A stretch of DNA of 64,000 bases from Pipra filicauda (GCF_003945595.2 NW_024104766.1:62001-126000), one strand, 5' to 3'; numbered from the stretch's first letter, positions 23,522 to 39,397 are shown. A program made the numbers and translations. The notes: generated by a model from the letters alone, not told the origin.

Positions 23522-26500
23522 TATGGTATTTAATGATTGAAAGAAGAAATATTTCTAATTATGGTGGCTATTCACCAACATACTATTTAAACGTAATTCT
23601 TTCACTAACCAAGGGAGACATCAAGGAAAACATTTTTAAGGTTGAGTGATTTTAAACACAGCAGTCAATGTAAGTAATTACTGAATAATAAAGTGATTTT
23701 TATCAATTCTGTCTGCAGACATGATGCAGGCTGACGTGTCCAGTGGAGAATTAAATTTAAAATAAAAGTGTAATCTATATACAGTTCAAATTAGGATGCA
23801 ATTCACGCAGAAGAAGGATTTCCTTGTACCTAGGGGTGTAAAAGATTAAGAAGCTTCTATATATATTCTACAAAAACTTCTGTAAGACTTAAATAAAAAC
23901 CTACTGACTTGAATTATGTCTTCTGTATAACTGTTCACTTTAGACAATAATACCTTGTATTTCAAATCTCTACATTTTCCTCAGACATCTTTCTGTGAAG
24001 CTGTGGTTCAAACTTCATGAAGATCTACTCTTAAATATTTTCTTCATCTTGAGTACAACACAAGGCACAACCCACGTTCTGAAAATATTGCATTTTGATA
24101 CTATTGCTGTTTAGCAGTTGTTTATATACAAAGCCCAAGCAGAACACCTCTAAAAGTAATAAAAGAAGGTATTATAAGGATCTTTTCTGGTAATTTCTTA
24201 ATACTTTCCTCCACTGATACTTTGCTAGGGCTAGCCACCCTCCCTCCACCCCAAAAAAAGAAAATTATTCAGAGGTTCAAGCTAATGCAACGTGAGCTGC
24301 TGGTCTCAGGGAGAGAGCAAGACAGAGTGAAGGCACAGGAACTTCATTTTGTTTCCCCTTACAAAACACACACCGACTGCCACTTACTCATAGCTCTCAG
24401 CAGCTAATCCTATGAGCACTTAATGCATTGAATCCTTTGCTTGAAGGATTATTGACTTCTGCAGAGGGACAGAGGTGGTGAAATTTAAATGGGTGCCTGG
24501 GGAATGAAAAAGCTCCCAGGGACAACACTTTTTAAAGGAAAAGAAATGCATCAGTGAAACGCACCCATTCTTACCTAATTTAACTACCTTCTCTGTTGTA
24601 TGACCAAATATGTTAGTATTTGTTCTTTCGACAGTGTTTGAATTGGAGATTTAATGTAGCATTTTATATTCAAGTGTCTTACTTCAGGGAATCTGACAAA
24701 CATTATTCCTTCAGCAAACACAAATGTCAATTTATTGACAACATGTGGGGAAAATAAAAAAAGAAAAATTGTATCATCCAGGTATTTACAGTGCCACTGA
24801 ATCATAAATACAAAGGAAAAAACTACAGGATGGAACTAAATCATACTGAACGATTTTCCAAAGTTTTTCTCAGGTTTCTGAAATTCTGAACTCAAACTAT
24901 TATAACACATTTACAATGAATGGAACAAATCTGCATGATCAAAATATTTTTATTTAGAACTTTACTCAGAAGTCTATGTCAGTCAAAAAAATGCTTTGTA
25001 AAAATGTAACTTCTTAACTGGGCAACAAAGGATAGATAATTCAGTAATTTTAAAATATGGACTCTGTGGTGGTTTTAAAGTCACAGCAGTTCTGCTACAG
25101 GGATCGAGCTAGAAAGATCTCTACAACTTTTGACTGCAGATATACATTTAAATACCGACAACTCTTTGACAACCTCAATCACATGGAGAAACATGGTGAC
25201 ACTTTGCAGAAGGGATTATGTAGGATTCTCAGATTTGCTTCCTATTTTTCATTAAGTATCTGGTATTTTGTATTATTTTATTTCATAAATAAATAAATTT
25301 ATTCCAGATTTAGATCAGATCCCATTCTTTGAACTACTGTGAATAGCAGAATCTCTATTCTGGTGTATTATGTCTGCACATGTCCAAAGACATACCCTAC
25401 CACTCTTGGTAGCATCCCACTGTCTCACCAAGCACTTGCATTTAAGAGCCCCAACAGAGCCTGCACAGCCCACACCCTCACACAAACTAATAGCTTCCCA
25501 AAAACACTGAATAAGGTTGGGAAGGGAATTCATCCTGTGGAAATCTACATAATTAAAACTGACAAGTAGGGACAGGCACTCACTGATGACTGCTGTTTGG
25601 AATGAAGGAAAGGCTGTTCTGAGGCATTTCAATATCTCTAGGGTAGGAGGGTACAAAACACAGTTTGATCACTGAACTTCAGTAAAAGTTCCATATTATT
25701 TAATAGCAATAGACATGGACGAAAAAAATAATAGAGCCTGGCTTTGCAGAGATCTCTCTCCTGGGAATAACTGATTTTCATACTAACAAAATGCATGCTC
25801 CAGTTGATGTTTTTCCCACAGCTAAATATTTCTAAATACTTCCTCTTGTGGCTGTTTGGGTGCTTAATATGCTGAGAACTGCTGCTGGGTTGAAACGAAA
25901 TGGCCCGTTTTCAGGGCTTCTGGAGGCTTGTAAGGTTACATTTTGAACTCTTTGGCCTGTTACAAGTAACTGTGGGAGAGGAAGGAACAGAGAACTTTGT
26001 AACAAACTTTGTTTCCACAGGAAACCAGACAAAAGATTTACGCCTAAGGATGTAAAAGCAAAAAAAGTTCAAGAACACTTTATGTAGGCACATATGTTTA
26101 CAGGAAATGTTAATTCAAACATTTTCAAGCAAGATGTTCTCAATCCTACAGAATATTTTAAATAAATAACAGAATGCTCATGTATACCCCACATATAGAC
26201 TCATTTGGTGTTTCTTATGTAGCAGTCTCACAAGTGGACACAAGAGATGATAAAAAGCAATTACATCAGCAGGGGTAAAACTATGGCAGCTGCAGAAAGA
26301 TTTTATTTTCAGCTTTAAGGCAGCACTCAGAATTGGAAACCACTACAAAGAAGTAGAGAGTTTAACCTAAAGGTGAAAACATATATTCTGGGCATATCTT
26401 AAATGGTTTAAAGCAAAGATCTATGATATGTCTACAATTCCAACCGTTGAAGCTCTCCCATCAGTAGAGCATTCTTACATCATGTGTTGCTGTTGGGTTT

Positions 26501-28107
26501 TTTTTTTATACCTGATCACAGAATACTTCATGATTACAGCATTCTAGCCAATCTACCAAAACTTGATTAAGTTTTTCAAACATTCACGAAGTGATAGCTC
26601 AATTTTGAACTGTAATGAACAGTCAATGTGAACTACTGCAGTTTACTACTGAACTACAGCACTGAATTTTACTGCACTGAACTAACTTACAACAGTAAAA
26701 GAAACCAAAGTGAACTGATTCTAGAATAAATTAATTTAAGGGCTACTCAAGTAAGTGTTATTTTTTTAAAGATGGGATATGAAAAATTATGGATATAGAA
26801 AATATCTTAGAACTCCCCTCTTTCCAAGTGGAGGGAAAAAACCAAAGGTGCTGATAAAACCTGCTGGTGTCACAGTGCAATAAAACACTGTTGATAGAAG
26901 AGATAAGCAGGACACTTCTGTGAGCATATGATGACTCCTACTTGGAGTAAAAGAAACACAATGCAGTAGATGATGATATGAAAGCATGTACTTAAGACAA
27001 AAACAAAGAGCCTGGGAACTTCCCTGTCAGAAATGACTGTGAAAAGGTTTCCATGTATCAGCTGATTAGAAGGTGACTGAATTGTTCAGGTGATGCAGCA
27101 GAAGGAGAACCCAATGAGATCACAGCATGAATCCTTCAGAAATACAGTTCTGGGCTCTTTTCCATGACCCCAGCAGGGACCTTATTTGGAAAAGTTGCAC
27201 ACAGTCCCAGCTGTATGTTTTAAATAAAGATGGGCTTCTCTCACATAGAGTGAGAGAAGAACTATCAGGACTATAAGAAGAAAAAACAATATTTGAGAAA
27301 GTGCAGGAAGAGCAGGGCTTTTTCAGCCCCCACTGAGAGCGGGTATGAGCACTATCCAGAAATAGAAAGGAGGGAAAAGAAATATCTCCAGTAAAAGGCA
27401 ATACAGGTGTGAAGCCTAATGAGCAGGAAGCCGAAAAAAGGTTGCTTTCTAATGAACCACAGAGATTCTAGAAACCAGACTCCACAGGATCTGTGGCAGA
27501 GGCGGCTTTCAAACTGAAGCTGGGCCAAGTTATGAGTGTGCTGCACAACAGTGTGTAACAGCAGTGACCCAGAAACTCCCTTCCAGATCCATGTCACTCC
27601 TTCAAGCAAAAGAATCTGAAGTGTGTCTGTTCTTTTATATACTTATCATTCAGAAGTAGACTAACTAAAGGAGGAAAAAAGACAAAAATCAACATGATCA
27701 ACATAACAACATTTTCTTCTCGGTTGCTTCTTTGTAGACACTTAAGTATTCTGTACACTTCCAAGGCAAATTTTTTAAAGATATAGATATATAGGGAGCT
27801 ACTCTGTACAGATGCAAAAATTGGAGATTTCCATTTGTAGACTGAGTCTTGTCTCTATAAAATACCAGATTAACCGAAGGAATATGTGATGAAAATTTAA
27901 AGAGAGACAGGACTATTAACAAGGAATTAAATGAAAATTTTGTTTGAAGTCTGATGGTTGCAGCCATGTCAATGCCACCCTTGGAGTTTTAACTAAAGCA
28001 TTATCTTTGCTTTATAGCATCAAGGAGTAGTTTAGGAGAAAAGTGGGTGTAAGTTTCCTCTGTTTTCCCTGTCTGACAATGAAAGGTGCATATTTTGCTT
28101 CACCTCA

Positions 28108-28171
28108 AACAAACAAACAAAAAAACCCCACAAAACAAACCAACCAACCAAAAAACAACAACAACAAAAAA
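28108..28171. repeat. A/C-rich low-complexity tract, (CAAA)n-like
   Basis: Runs of CAAA, CCAA and CAACAA on the plus strand with no other base for about 60 nt. Confidence 0.85.
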
Positions 28172-31100
28172 AGAACTGCAACATTACAAGATGAATATCT
28201 CAACACACAAGTTGACAAAGCACTTGCTAAATCTTGTTTTCAAGAATAATCTGATTGTAGCATTCTTTAATATAAAGCAAAAATGTATTACCATAATCAA
28301 TGTTTTGAGATTGCTAATTGCATAATAGTGAGCATTTTAAAGCAACGACACAAAATTAAAAAAAAAAGTTGGGCAAATAAGAGGCAATTGATTTTGCTTA
28401 AAAATGGGGATGATGTAAATTTCAAAGTAAGGTGAATTAAAAAAAATATTACTTAAAAAGATCTTTACAGATAATACTTCACACAGAGAGTAAAAAGGTT
28501 TCATATTTGCACTACAGAGCAATATAGGTAGTCTTGCTAATTTTCTGGATAATGTAAAAATAGCACAGCAACAAGAACTCAAAATATTTTTAAATGACAA
28601 GCATTTCCCTTTATACATGATTAATGTCGCAAAATCTTCAAATAGTATGATTTTACCATATCTATGATATTTTAACACTATACTAACATGACTACTAGTC
28701 AAACAGCTTTAGTACTTTATGAGTTTTGAAAGTGCAACTGTACTCATGCAATGGCAATACAGCAGCAGTGAATGTTGCTGTAACAGCCCTGGCTTTGCTT
28801 GCTACATTATTTTACACTTTTCCTCACATGGTAGTCAAAGAAAACTAATGAAAATTTTTCACACTGACACAAGCTTTTAAAACTGTATGTGCCATCGTGC
28901 ATTTCTAATACCTTCATAGTTTCTATTCTGTCACACAGAACAAGATCCCAACTTCTTTGAACTAGTATAAATATTTACTAGTTGGGGCAAAAGACCTACT
29001 AGTTGTGCTCACTGTGATCATAGGAAGGGAAAAAGTAAAGGACCATTTTTCTTCTTTTTTGTTAAGGACCTTTTAGGAAATGCTAAGATGTTCTCTGAAT
29101 TCTGGAGCACAGTGCAGCAACCACTGTGCAAAGCCATTTAAAATTATTTACAAATATCAACATAGAAGAATCTTTTATATTAATAGTATCTCCACTGAAT
29201 TTTGAAACAACCTGTAGACCTTTTCTTTGTAGTCCCAGTGGCACTTACTCAAAACTATAACATCTAATGTCAAGTTCCACTAGCCTCCCACCTTTTTTTT
29301 TTTTTAATCACCTAATTTTTACAAATGTCCACAACAACATACAAGACAAGCAAAACAAGAAGGTTCCATATGGAACCTGCTAAAATCAGGGCTGCTTTAG
29401 AGTAAGGAGGCATTGTCAATTGAAGCCCCATGTTATTCTGTTCAAAATGCTGACATTCAGATGTCACTTCCAGAAATTTATCTATTTGTGTCTGTGCAGA
29501 TGTGCAAACAGAGTTTAAAGCATCCCTTATATTCCTGCCTTGAGTCAACAGCATACTAAAAACACAATCCATGTAGCAACTTATATATTCTACTGGCACC
29601 ATGAAATATTTCAGTGGTGTTTATTTAGGAAAAGATTTTACATTACAGATTGACAAGCTGCAGAAAAATAAGCAATACAGAAATCAGCTTGAAATACTAG
29701 GGCCAATAACTGAAGCTGATTCTATAGATACAATTAGTGACATTCATCTTTTTTCTCCCACCTAACAGAAGATAAGCTTTAGAGACTCAGGATGTGTGCA
29801 TTTACATCACCTACTGCATTAGGTCACCTTGCAATAACCAGATAATCTGAGTCAAATCAACCACAGATTCACGGCAGCATTACAGTGGACTTTGCTATAA
29901 CACATGGTGCAAGAGATTTAGAAAGTTACTTTCTTTCATAAAAGTGGTAGACATTTTAGTCATTACTGCATTAAACATGTTATCTCTGGATACTTAACTG
30001 AATAAAATCCCAGTTGGAACACTGAGCCTCCACTTAAAATTAAAAAAAAAAAATCATATTACTCTAATTCAGGTATTCCTAAATTTAGTTTTCCCTGGGT
30101 ACCATCATCACAGAAAGAATAGTAATGTACAATACTACTGGAAGTTGCAGGTGTAGGAGTGACATTTAAGTGTCTAAACAACCTCTTCCTTTAACAGGAA
30201 AGAAGTAAATAACTAGATTTTCTGTATCCTGCTGCTGAGATGCATGCCACTGTTTGTGAAATTACACTTTAGTACTCATTTATAGGAAAAGTAGCTGTAT
30301 TCAGGGACCTTGGAAAATCTCTGCTAAATGGAAATTTCCAAAATCCTTTGCCCTGAAATGCAAGAAGTCTCTAATCTTCTCACAAAACTGGAAAAAATCC
30401 CAACAACAACGACAACAATTTTATCAACTGTAAGAACCTACTAATTTAAAAACAAGCAAGACTGAACAGGACAGAAACTCCTGGAGTCAGACAACAGAAA
30501 ATGTCTGCAGAAGTCAAACATCAGCAGGCAAAGAGAGGTACACTAGCATACAGACTTTCACAGTTATTAAAAGAAACTAATACTGTTTTCATTTTAGTTT
30601 GGTTTTTAGTCTGCATGTACAGCTGTGAACAGTTTCACTTTTAAAGGAATTAGTATGAGTCTTCTCTGTTGCCTTAAAAAGGAAAAAATCCAGGGAACCA
30701 CCATTTCCAGACAGAGTTAATTATTTAAGTACCACATTTTACAAAGGCTTCAAAATCCATAAATCCATGCATTTTCATTTTCCTCTTGGTTTGTTAAAAG
30801 CAAGGACAATATAAAAAAGATCCTTCTACATTATTTATGTGTATTTCAAACAAAACCCCTCTACAGCCAGCTTCTTATTCAAAGGTCAAAAAACCTAGCT
30901 GAAAATCCACTGGTGATGTGGGTCAAGACTGAAATGCAAAGACGCCAGGAAGGCACATCCAAGTCTAACATCTGGCTCTTTCCTGAGCAATCTAGAAAAC
31001 TAAAGAGCCTGCCAAGTATTTGGAAAATATGGGCTGCTTTTTTTCCTAGCTTGTTATCAGGAATACATTAAGTTTTAGAGGTCAAGCTGTACCTTGATCA

Positions 31101-34100
31101 GTGAAGCAGCAAAGGCAAAGAGTGTACAGTGCATGTTTTGAAGAACCTTTAGCTCCTTACATGTAAGAAAAACAAAATAAAAAAAACCCCAACAAATCCA
31201 GAACCCAAAAAATGCAATTGGGTTGAGAACAGGGCTGATGGTTCAGCAAACCTAGGATATTTCTTAGCTGACTAAGAAATAATTCCCAAAAATCAGTTTA
31301 GATTTCCAAAAATATTTTTTTTTCCAACCATGGCCAAATACATTCAGGTACAATGTCCTTCATCACCTCATTTTCAAGCCATTGATCCCACTACCAATAT
31401 CAAATTTATAGTCCAGTTCTACAGCCATATTGTCTTTTTCAGGCATTCCTATTCTCTTTCAAATCATCCCGTGTTAGACCTTCCTGACACTCATGCAACT
31501 CCTACAGCATTCAGCAGGCTGGCATGCACACAGCAGCAGAAGGGCATTGAGGAAACAATACTATGGATGAAGTCCTAAGAGCACAACCCAGCTCCCATTC
31601 TCCTGCCTCTGCAGGAATAACGGCAGCACAGAACAGTAAAAGCCTATTTTTAACTATAAAACAAGCCAACATGACTACACACACAAAGGGAGACCTACAA
31701 AATAGCAAAACATCATTTTTATGAAATCATTCTTCAGAAGAGGAAAAAAAGAAGAAAGCTTGAATCCATTTTTCTTACTTTCAAGGTCATAGTTTGGAGT
31801 CAAGCCATAAACTAATAAATCCTACCTGGTCTGTTTGTCCAAATGACCCAGCAGACAGCATCTACTGCTGTAAGCAAGCAAGCTGACAGGCTGCAGTCAG
31901 ATAAAACAAGGCAATATTTATAGATTGAGTTAAAGAAATCACAGGTTGAGGAATTTGACCACTGTGTTATTGTCTGGGTTTACAACATCGTTGCTGGCTG
32001 TCCCTATACCTCTGAAGATCAGGTAACTGCAGTTACCAAGAGGATGCATTACAGTTACTAAAAGTTGGCATTTGGTCACCAGACCAGGAGAGCTGAAATA
32101 AGTAACCTACATGTAGAAAGTTACATGGGCTACATGAAGCTATATTTTATGATTGCCACAGCATTTGTTAGGTTATTAAGATACTAAACATAGCTATAAT
32201 GTAATACTTCGCACTTCTTTGTATTCTAACTCACAAGCCTTCTTTTCCTCTGTTTTGAAAAGCAACTGGCTCTTGATCCAACTGAGAAACTGGGACTGAA
32301 AGAGAAGGTTAGTGTTAAACCAGTTTGCATATTCCCAGACCAAAGGAGAATTGTCACCTCCGTTTAAGAGATGCAAATACCATGGAGATATGGATACATT
32401 TGAGTGTAGGGAGTCACAACCATCTTCACATTCAAAGTAAAAATCTTCACATTTTGTCAAATGGTTCAGAGCTTTCTGTTGTCAATTACAGTAGTCACTA
32501 AACTGGAACTCAGAAGAAATATAAGGAAAATTAGAAAGTCCATATGAATTTAAGGAAGGGTAGTCACACTGCATACACTATAAAGGACTGGAACTATTGA
32601 AATTTGTAGCAGATCAAATTATTTGATGCCTTTTTAAGGTGTTCCAGACAGGCGTCGGTAGGAACAGCACATTACAGGAAACATCAACTTGACTGCCTGT
32701 AACTCAGGCTAGAAAACTACCCACCCCAAGCTGGGAGGTTTAGCAGGTTACTCCCCATTCAGGAAAATCCTTTTTCACTTTTCACGAAAATGGAACTAAA
32801 TATGCCAGGATTTTCTGTTCCAACATTTGCAATGGAGACCAGTGATCAAAAAAAAGACTGATGCCCTTATTTTTAGCTTTTTGAGCAGCTTAAGGTTTAG
32901 GTCAAGTAGAGAATGCCAGGTTAGCTAAACACTGTAACACTGGTTCATGGTAGCAAGCTTCACATTTGCAGCAAGAGCAACCCAAAAAGACAGATGCAGC
33001 CTTTTGCCCAAAAGGACCACACTCTTGCTACCAGAATTACCAGAATCTTGCTAGTCTAATAACCAAGTCCAGCATCACAAGAGTAAATTAGAACCAACAT
33101 ATACACAAAATTTCCTATCTTCCAGTTATTTCACCAAATGTTGTGATTCTCAATCCTTCCCAAGCAAAAAATAACATAAAATAAGGCAATAGCTCTACCT
33201 GTACATCTCAGATGTATTAGGGACTAAGTAGCAGCACTATTTGTGTCAGGTGCTATTATAATGTAAAGCTATTTGCCTTCAACATCACTCACGTAAAAGC
33301 ATTGCAATCTGTTGTCCTTGATCCGCCCTTCTCATATCCCCATACAAACAAGGGGTTTGGAAGGAATGATAAACACTCCTATAAATTTCCAGCTTCTGGG
33401 CACAGGTTCAGCTTTCACAAGTAACCCACTGAGCAGAGACCCCTTCAGCACAGTTTATGCATCCCATGGTTTTCAGCTGAATCATCACCACCTCAAAATG
33501 AACAGCAAAGACTACTGGCAACCTGACAAAACTGGAATAACCACCAACCATTCAATTCTGGGATACCATACAAGAGCCAGTAACATTTCAGTAACAGATT
33601 GATAGGTTTAGGATGCAGAGGTTAGAATCCTAAAAACACTGCAGACCTGCAGGGGTCATCCCACACCTCTGTTGCACTACAGCTACCAGATTCTTAAATA
33701 CAATATTGAAAATGAAATGTGACATGTACAAGGTTCTTTGGTCAAGGGTAAATCTCAAGACATTAATATTTCATGTTTCTCAAATACTTAATATTAACTC
33801 TATTTCTCATCCATTGGCAATAAAGAATATTGGGAAAAAATGGTTTAGTATTACACTCACCTGCACAAACTCCTGAAATACCCTATCAAAGGGTTTGGGT
33901 TTTTTCTTTCTAGTAGTATTATTTCTATTAATTTTGAAGTTTAGAAAATGCTAACAAGAATTCATCAGAATAGTAAGTGAAAAGAATTACTAGTCTGGCA
34001 GCAGATCTGCTGTTGCAACTAAGATATCAAAAACAAAAATCAGACTTTAATAAAATAATCCTGAGAACTTGAAAATCTTATCTCTTTTTCAGTCAAACAA

Positions 34101-37100
34101 AAATCACACTACTGTGTATTCCTGAAGGGGGTTAGTAAAATTAGTTCAGTGTTTCAAACATCAAGGATGCTATTAAGGGCTAATTTGTAACAATTTAAAG
34201 CCTAGAATACAACAAGAAATAAAAAATATATAAGATAGTTGAAGAAAAACAAACTTTAAATAACCTTAAAAAAATTATATTTAAGAGTTTTCAGCATCAG
34301 CATCATTGTTCCAGATTGCTGATGGTCTGAATATAGCCTAAATGTTTATAAAATTCTCAAATCATTTTGGTTATCTCTTGATATTTCATTGATTTTACAG
34401 ACCACCTGTGAAGTTATCAAGTATTTTGCAGATAAGCTTCAGGTCATCTCAGCAGCAGATACAGAACTTGAGACACTTCCCCTCACTTTTGCATACTGGT
34501 AGTACCAGCAGCAGCGACAATCATGACTGTAAAAACAATCAGCACATCTGACAGCATTTTCTAATCCTCTTATAAACTACATATTTCTTTGCATATCACT
34601 ATCTGAGATCCCCTGCCTTAGATAATTAAAAATGAAGTTTCCAAAAACCTAATTTACTTCATTGTACTGGAATATTTTTACAGTCTCATTTGGTAAACTG
34701 TTAAGTTTACATCACTTGGAAATTGTTTAAGTACCAGCATAAGTATATAAAACCCTTGAGCCAGTATTTAGCAAGGGAGTGCAATTATTTTGCAGGTGGA
34801 ATAATCAACTTGAGATACTGAGGCATAGGATTCCCTTAGTGCTTGTTTCTAGTTACAATGAACTTCATGCTACTCAACATGCATATGAATTCCATGGTAT
34901 TTTTAACTTATGCTACTTAACAACAACACATTATCTTCTGCTTTTTAAAGTTTCTCTTATTCCTATGTCTTTATTAACTCATAGAATTGGGAGCAAACCA
35001 ACTGTAACTTAAGGGATTTAGGATTTTTTGCTTCTTTTGATGTTTGGGATTTTTGGTTGCTTGGATGATTTTCTCTTTTTTTTTAATTGTTGCATATCAG
35101 CAGCACTCAATTTCAGCTAGATTTCAGTACATCTGAAGATCAGGCAGGAGTGCCAACAACTCAGGAATAATAAATAGCTTTAGTCTGTCGGTCTCGAAAT
35201 AGCATTTTGGAAGAAGCTGACTTTCCTTTTCAGGTTCACATCTGCATTGTGACTATAAATACCACATTTCAGTATGTACCATCATAAATAGCACTGTGCA
35301 AACACTCCAACAGATTTGGCCACTTCAGAACACAAACCAGAGCCGTAATACCGATCATGTTAATTTCCCAGTTCTCATTGTGAGGCCTGAAACTCTCCTA
35401 CCCCATAAATTTGCTAAAAAATGCCCTACCGTGCAATCTTCTTTACCAACTGTCCATGCTGACCTGAAGAAATTTTAGCTACTTCTTGAGAAGGTAGAGA
35501 AAACAATATTTTGCACACACGCAGAATATACATATAGATGGTAGCCTTTTTGGTTGTGGTTTAGAGGGTTTTCTTTTTTTTTTTTTCTTTTCTTTCTCAC
35601 CTTTAAATATGTTGTGCAATCCCCAGGCCTTGAAACCATAACAGAAAGATAGCAGGATATCTTCTATTTGCCAAGGATACTTTCATTGCCATCTCTCCAG
35701 GTCTCTAAATGCAGTCACACTGTCATTCCTATGAAATGACCTAAATTCTGCCATTTATAAGCTTTTGGAAAAATTTGCAGTTAAATGTTATCCTGGAGAA
35801 TAGGAATTTAGCCAGGGTATACCACAGATCTCAGGTAGTATGCCAGACAAGTCCCTTAAAACCAATGTTTTATATGATCATTAGGGTGCGGGTGCCTGAA
35901 CTGCGACAATACACAAAAATTCAAGTAAGTAAGAATTCAAAGAATGGATTTTGTAAGATCTACCTATGCTGAGAAATAAGCATCTTAAGTTCTCAAAATT
36001 CTGTCCTTATGTTTTGCCAAAGATTTCCTTCAGCAGACCTACCTGAAAAATTAAGATGCCTCCCCCACAATCCTTTAATGAATTGCATGAACGCTGTAGT
36101 TACAAGCATCTTAAAAAATCACAGAAAAGAAAAATATTTATGCTTTTGTTTTCTAAGTAAAACTCGAATACTACACCATAAACACAAACTAGCCTTTTGA
36201 GCAATGAAACTAGCCCAAAATATCAAACAGCTGCTCATTAGATTAGAGCTATCCATCTTGAGATGAATCTTGCAGTCACCCCTTATTGGTCTTCAGAGAA
36301 GATAACTTTTCTTCAAAATACACAAATTAAAAGGAAAGGAATAATCAGAAAGGGCCAAACTAGAAATCTGGTTTCTGCTAAAAATAAAGGTGCCTAACAA
36401 CAAAAGAAGAAAGCCTGTATCAAGTCCCAGTGCAACATAATCCATTAAGATGAACAAAATCACAACCCACCAGCAGCTACAGCAGCTAACAGGTTACTAC
36501 TACCTAGCCAGAGTTTTTTCATAAATCTATTTTTTTTCAGATATATTTATACAAATTTATAAAAGCTTACCAACTGTAGCCACCTGATCACAACACCACG
36601 TCTCTTTCCCATGTCTTATTAGTGATGTGTGATGCTAACTCAAAGGACAAATAACTGTATCAGGTTACATTTTTTATAAAAAAATACCGATGATCTCTTC
36701 CAGTAATAGAAAATTATATTTATTTTGTATAGGTCTACACTTCTTAGGAAAGTACGCCAACCAGCACACTTACTATACATCAAACTAAAATAACCATATT
36801 TGAACAATTCTCACTCAAGACTTTTCCTCAAAATACCACTTATTTCCCTCTCTTTTCTAGGAGTGAGAGTCACAAATTTTTGTGAACTAAAATATGGTAA
36901 GAACAACCCAAAAATTTGAGATATTGCTTTCAATATTTTTCAGTAATTCAAGACAGGTCAAGCACATCAAAAGACTGCAGTACCTTCATGATCACTAAAG
37001 AAGAGTCACTGGGTTGGAAGTGAAACTTATCCTTTATGAGCAGACTTTATTTCTATTACAGCCAAAGTAAAAATAGAACTTACACTTTCTTACAGATTGT

Positions 37101-37580
37101 CCATAAGTCACTCCAATGTACTCTGCAATTCATGAGTTGTTAATCATTAAACAGTCATAAAAGAACTATGTATCTCAAGTCACATTTTTAAAAGCCATTA
37201 TACCTGTCAATTTTTTAATTTTGTTTTTAGTTGACCTTGAGAAAAGTTCCTACAAACAACATGTACAAAGATGAAAAGGAGAAATTAGATAGAAAGCTAA
37301 CACTTTAAAAGGTCCAAGCCTATCACAGGAACCTTTACGCTCTAGACCTTCATGTGATTGTTTTCACATAATAAAGTAGATATAAGATGGAATGTGTAAA
37401 GCTTTTCAAGAGATTGTTGTTTCAACATCCACAAAGCAACGTTTATTGATACATCATTCATCTTCCTAAAATTTAAGATTAGGAAAATTATAGCAAAAGC
37501 ACTACAAAACTAGTTGAGAGGACTCTTATAACCAACAAGGACACAGCCAAACAGAATGAACCTACTGAAGAAGCCCAGAG

Positions 37581-37741
37581 AAGTGCTGGATGCCCCATCC
37601 CTTGAAGTGTTCAAGGACAGGTTGGATGGGGCTTTCAGCAACCTGGTCTAGTGGAAGGTGTCCCTGCCCACATGGCAGGGGAGTTGGAATTAGATGATCT
37701 TTAACATCCCTTCCAACCCAAACCATTCTAAGATTCCATGA
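37581..37741 (+). mobile_element. CR1 LINE 3' end fragment
   Basis: About 160 bp on the plus strand matching the terminal part of CR1: CTTGAAGTGTTCAAGGACAG, GGTTGGATGGGGCTTTCAGC, AACCTGGTCTAGTGGAAGGT, then the 3' UTR TTGGAATTAGATGATCTTTA and CCTTCCAACCCAAACCATTC. It ends in a degenerate form of the ATTCTATGA tail (ATTCTAAGATTCCATGA). It is severely 5'-truncated and is the only CR1 here in the plus orientation. Confidence 0.92.
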
Positions 37742-39397
37742 ATTACATGAAATCTGGTTAAGTACATTAAATAAAAGAACTAAGCAGAACTATTTTTGCA
37801 ACAATCTAGCTTTCATTTTTCTGCCATCTTTCACCCAGAGCATATCTTTCCTCCCTGTTAAACAGATGACAACAGTTGTGTATCAAGGAACATCACCCAC
37901 AGATCCGCTTCACTTTCAGACAGGTATCTGTAGCTTCAAACTCTTTCAATTTACGAAATATGAGGCATGTAAGACCAGTACAATTGATTGATGCCACTGA
38001 TTTTATTTTTTATATTAAACAATATAGGAAATGCAAGAGAGTTTTTTTACTCCTCCTCTCTCCGTTTTCACCATGATTAACATAATGGTCAGTTTGCATA
38101 CCATTTTCGCAGAACAGTAGATTTAAACCTTATACCTCATTCCCTGACTAAAATAGTGTGAAATTAAGATATAACAGCATTAACTAAAACTAATTCACAG
38201 AACTTTGTGAAACCTTGCACAGGAGATTTTTGCATTCAGTTTTAGATTGTCCCAGCAAATCAAACCGTGGGGATGTCAGAGAAGTAATTAAGCCTCTTTC
38301 CTTGAAAAAAGATTGAGTCAGATATCAATAAAATATTTAGGATTCTGGGAACATAATAACATGAAAATAACTAGTTACCAGAAATAATGAATTCAGTAAG
38401 TTTTCCATTTAGGCAAAGCAAGACAAAGTCTGTATACCTTGAAACTCCAAGCTTCCCTTCCCTCTCTACCAACAATTTCAGTTCCACTTTCCAAGGGAAA
38501 TAACATCTACCTGATGAACAAGCATGAAAAGTTTCATTGCCAAAATGGTGGGTTTTGTTGAGCTACATTGTGTACTAACAGTTTAAACTTCTATATAATC
38601 TCTAAACTATGTTTTTTGCTTATTGCAAAATCTGCAACTGCATGCCAGCCCTATGTCAAAGCATGATTTCTTTCTCTTGCATAGATGGGGACATTTCTTA
38701 AGGTAAACTAACTTTTTGTAAAGCAATACCTTGACCTTTTCCATTTTACTACTCCTAAATTTTGGTCCATCTCTGTGATTTAAGTAATTCAAAGTAATAC
38801 AACTAAAATATGACAGCTTGTGCTAGTTTAATTTTTTCCTTTGTATATAAGCAGTTATTTCATATCACTTAGACTTGCTGTGTTACCCTAGTCAATCCAG
38901 AACTTTTCATCAACATTCTTTCAAGAGTAGAAAGATCAGGAAAAATCAATACACATGCAGTTTTCTCATTTTATTCCTATTTGCAAATTCAAGATATACT
39001 ATTCTATTTCCCCTTTTTCGGTACTTGAGTTTCAGAAGGAGATTTTTTTTTCTTTTTTTAGATTCAGTTCTAAATATTTCATGAACACCAAATGGTTTGG
39101 TAACATGAACTCCCTTATACTTAGAATGTAATTAAAAAGGGAAAGGAACAAAAGTCTACAACAAGAAACTGTGATATGTTTGATACTTGCATAAGAAAAA
39201 TCCAGTGGACACATTCTGAAACATTGCTAGATTACTTTCTGTATTTCTACACCATTAGAACTGAATTCTTGGAAAAAATGTTCCTCCTTCAAAAAGTTTC
39301 TGCTATCACCTCTTCCCAATATTTCCAATTCTTAGCTGTATATTCAGAACACACTGTACACATGCCCATGCACATTCTAACACAGAGTATGCACAGA

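Noticed and set aside
28337..28702. 121-codon minus-strand open frame
   Set aside because: Phe/Ile/Leu-rich with poly-A/T derived stretches; looks like random AT-rich sequence.
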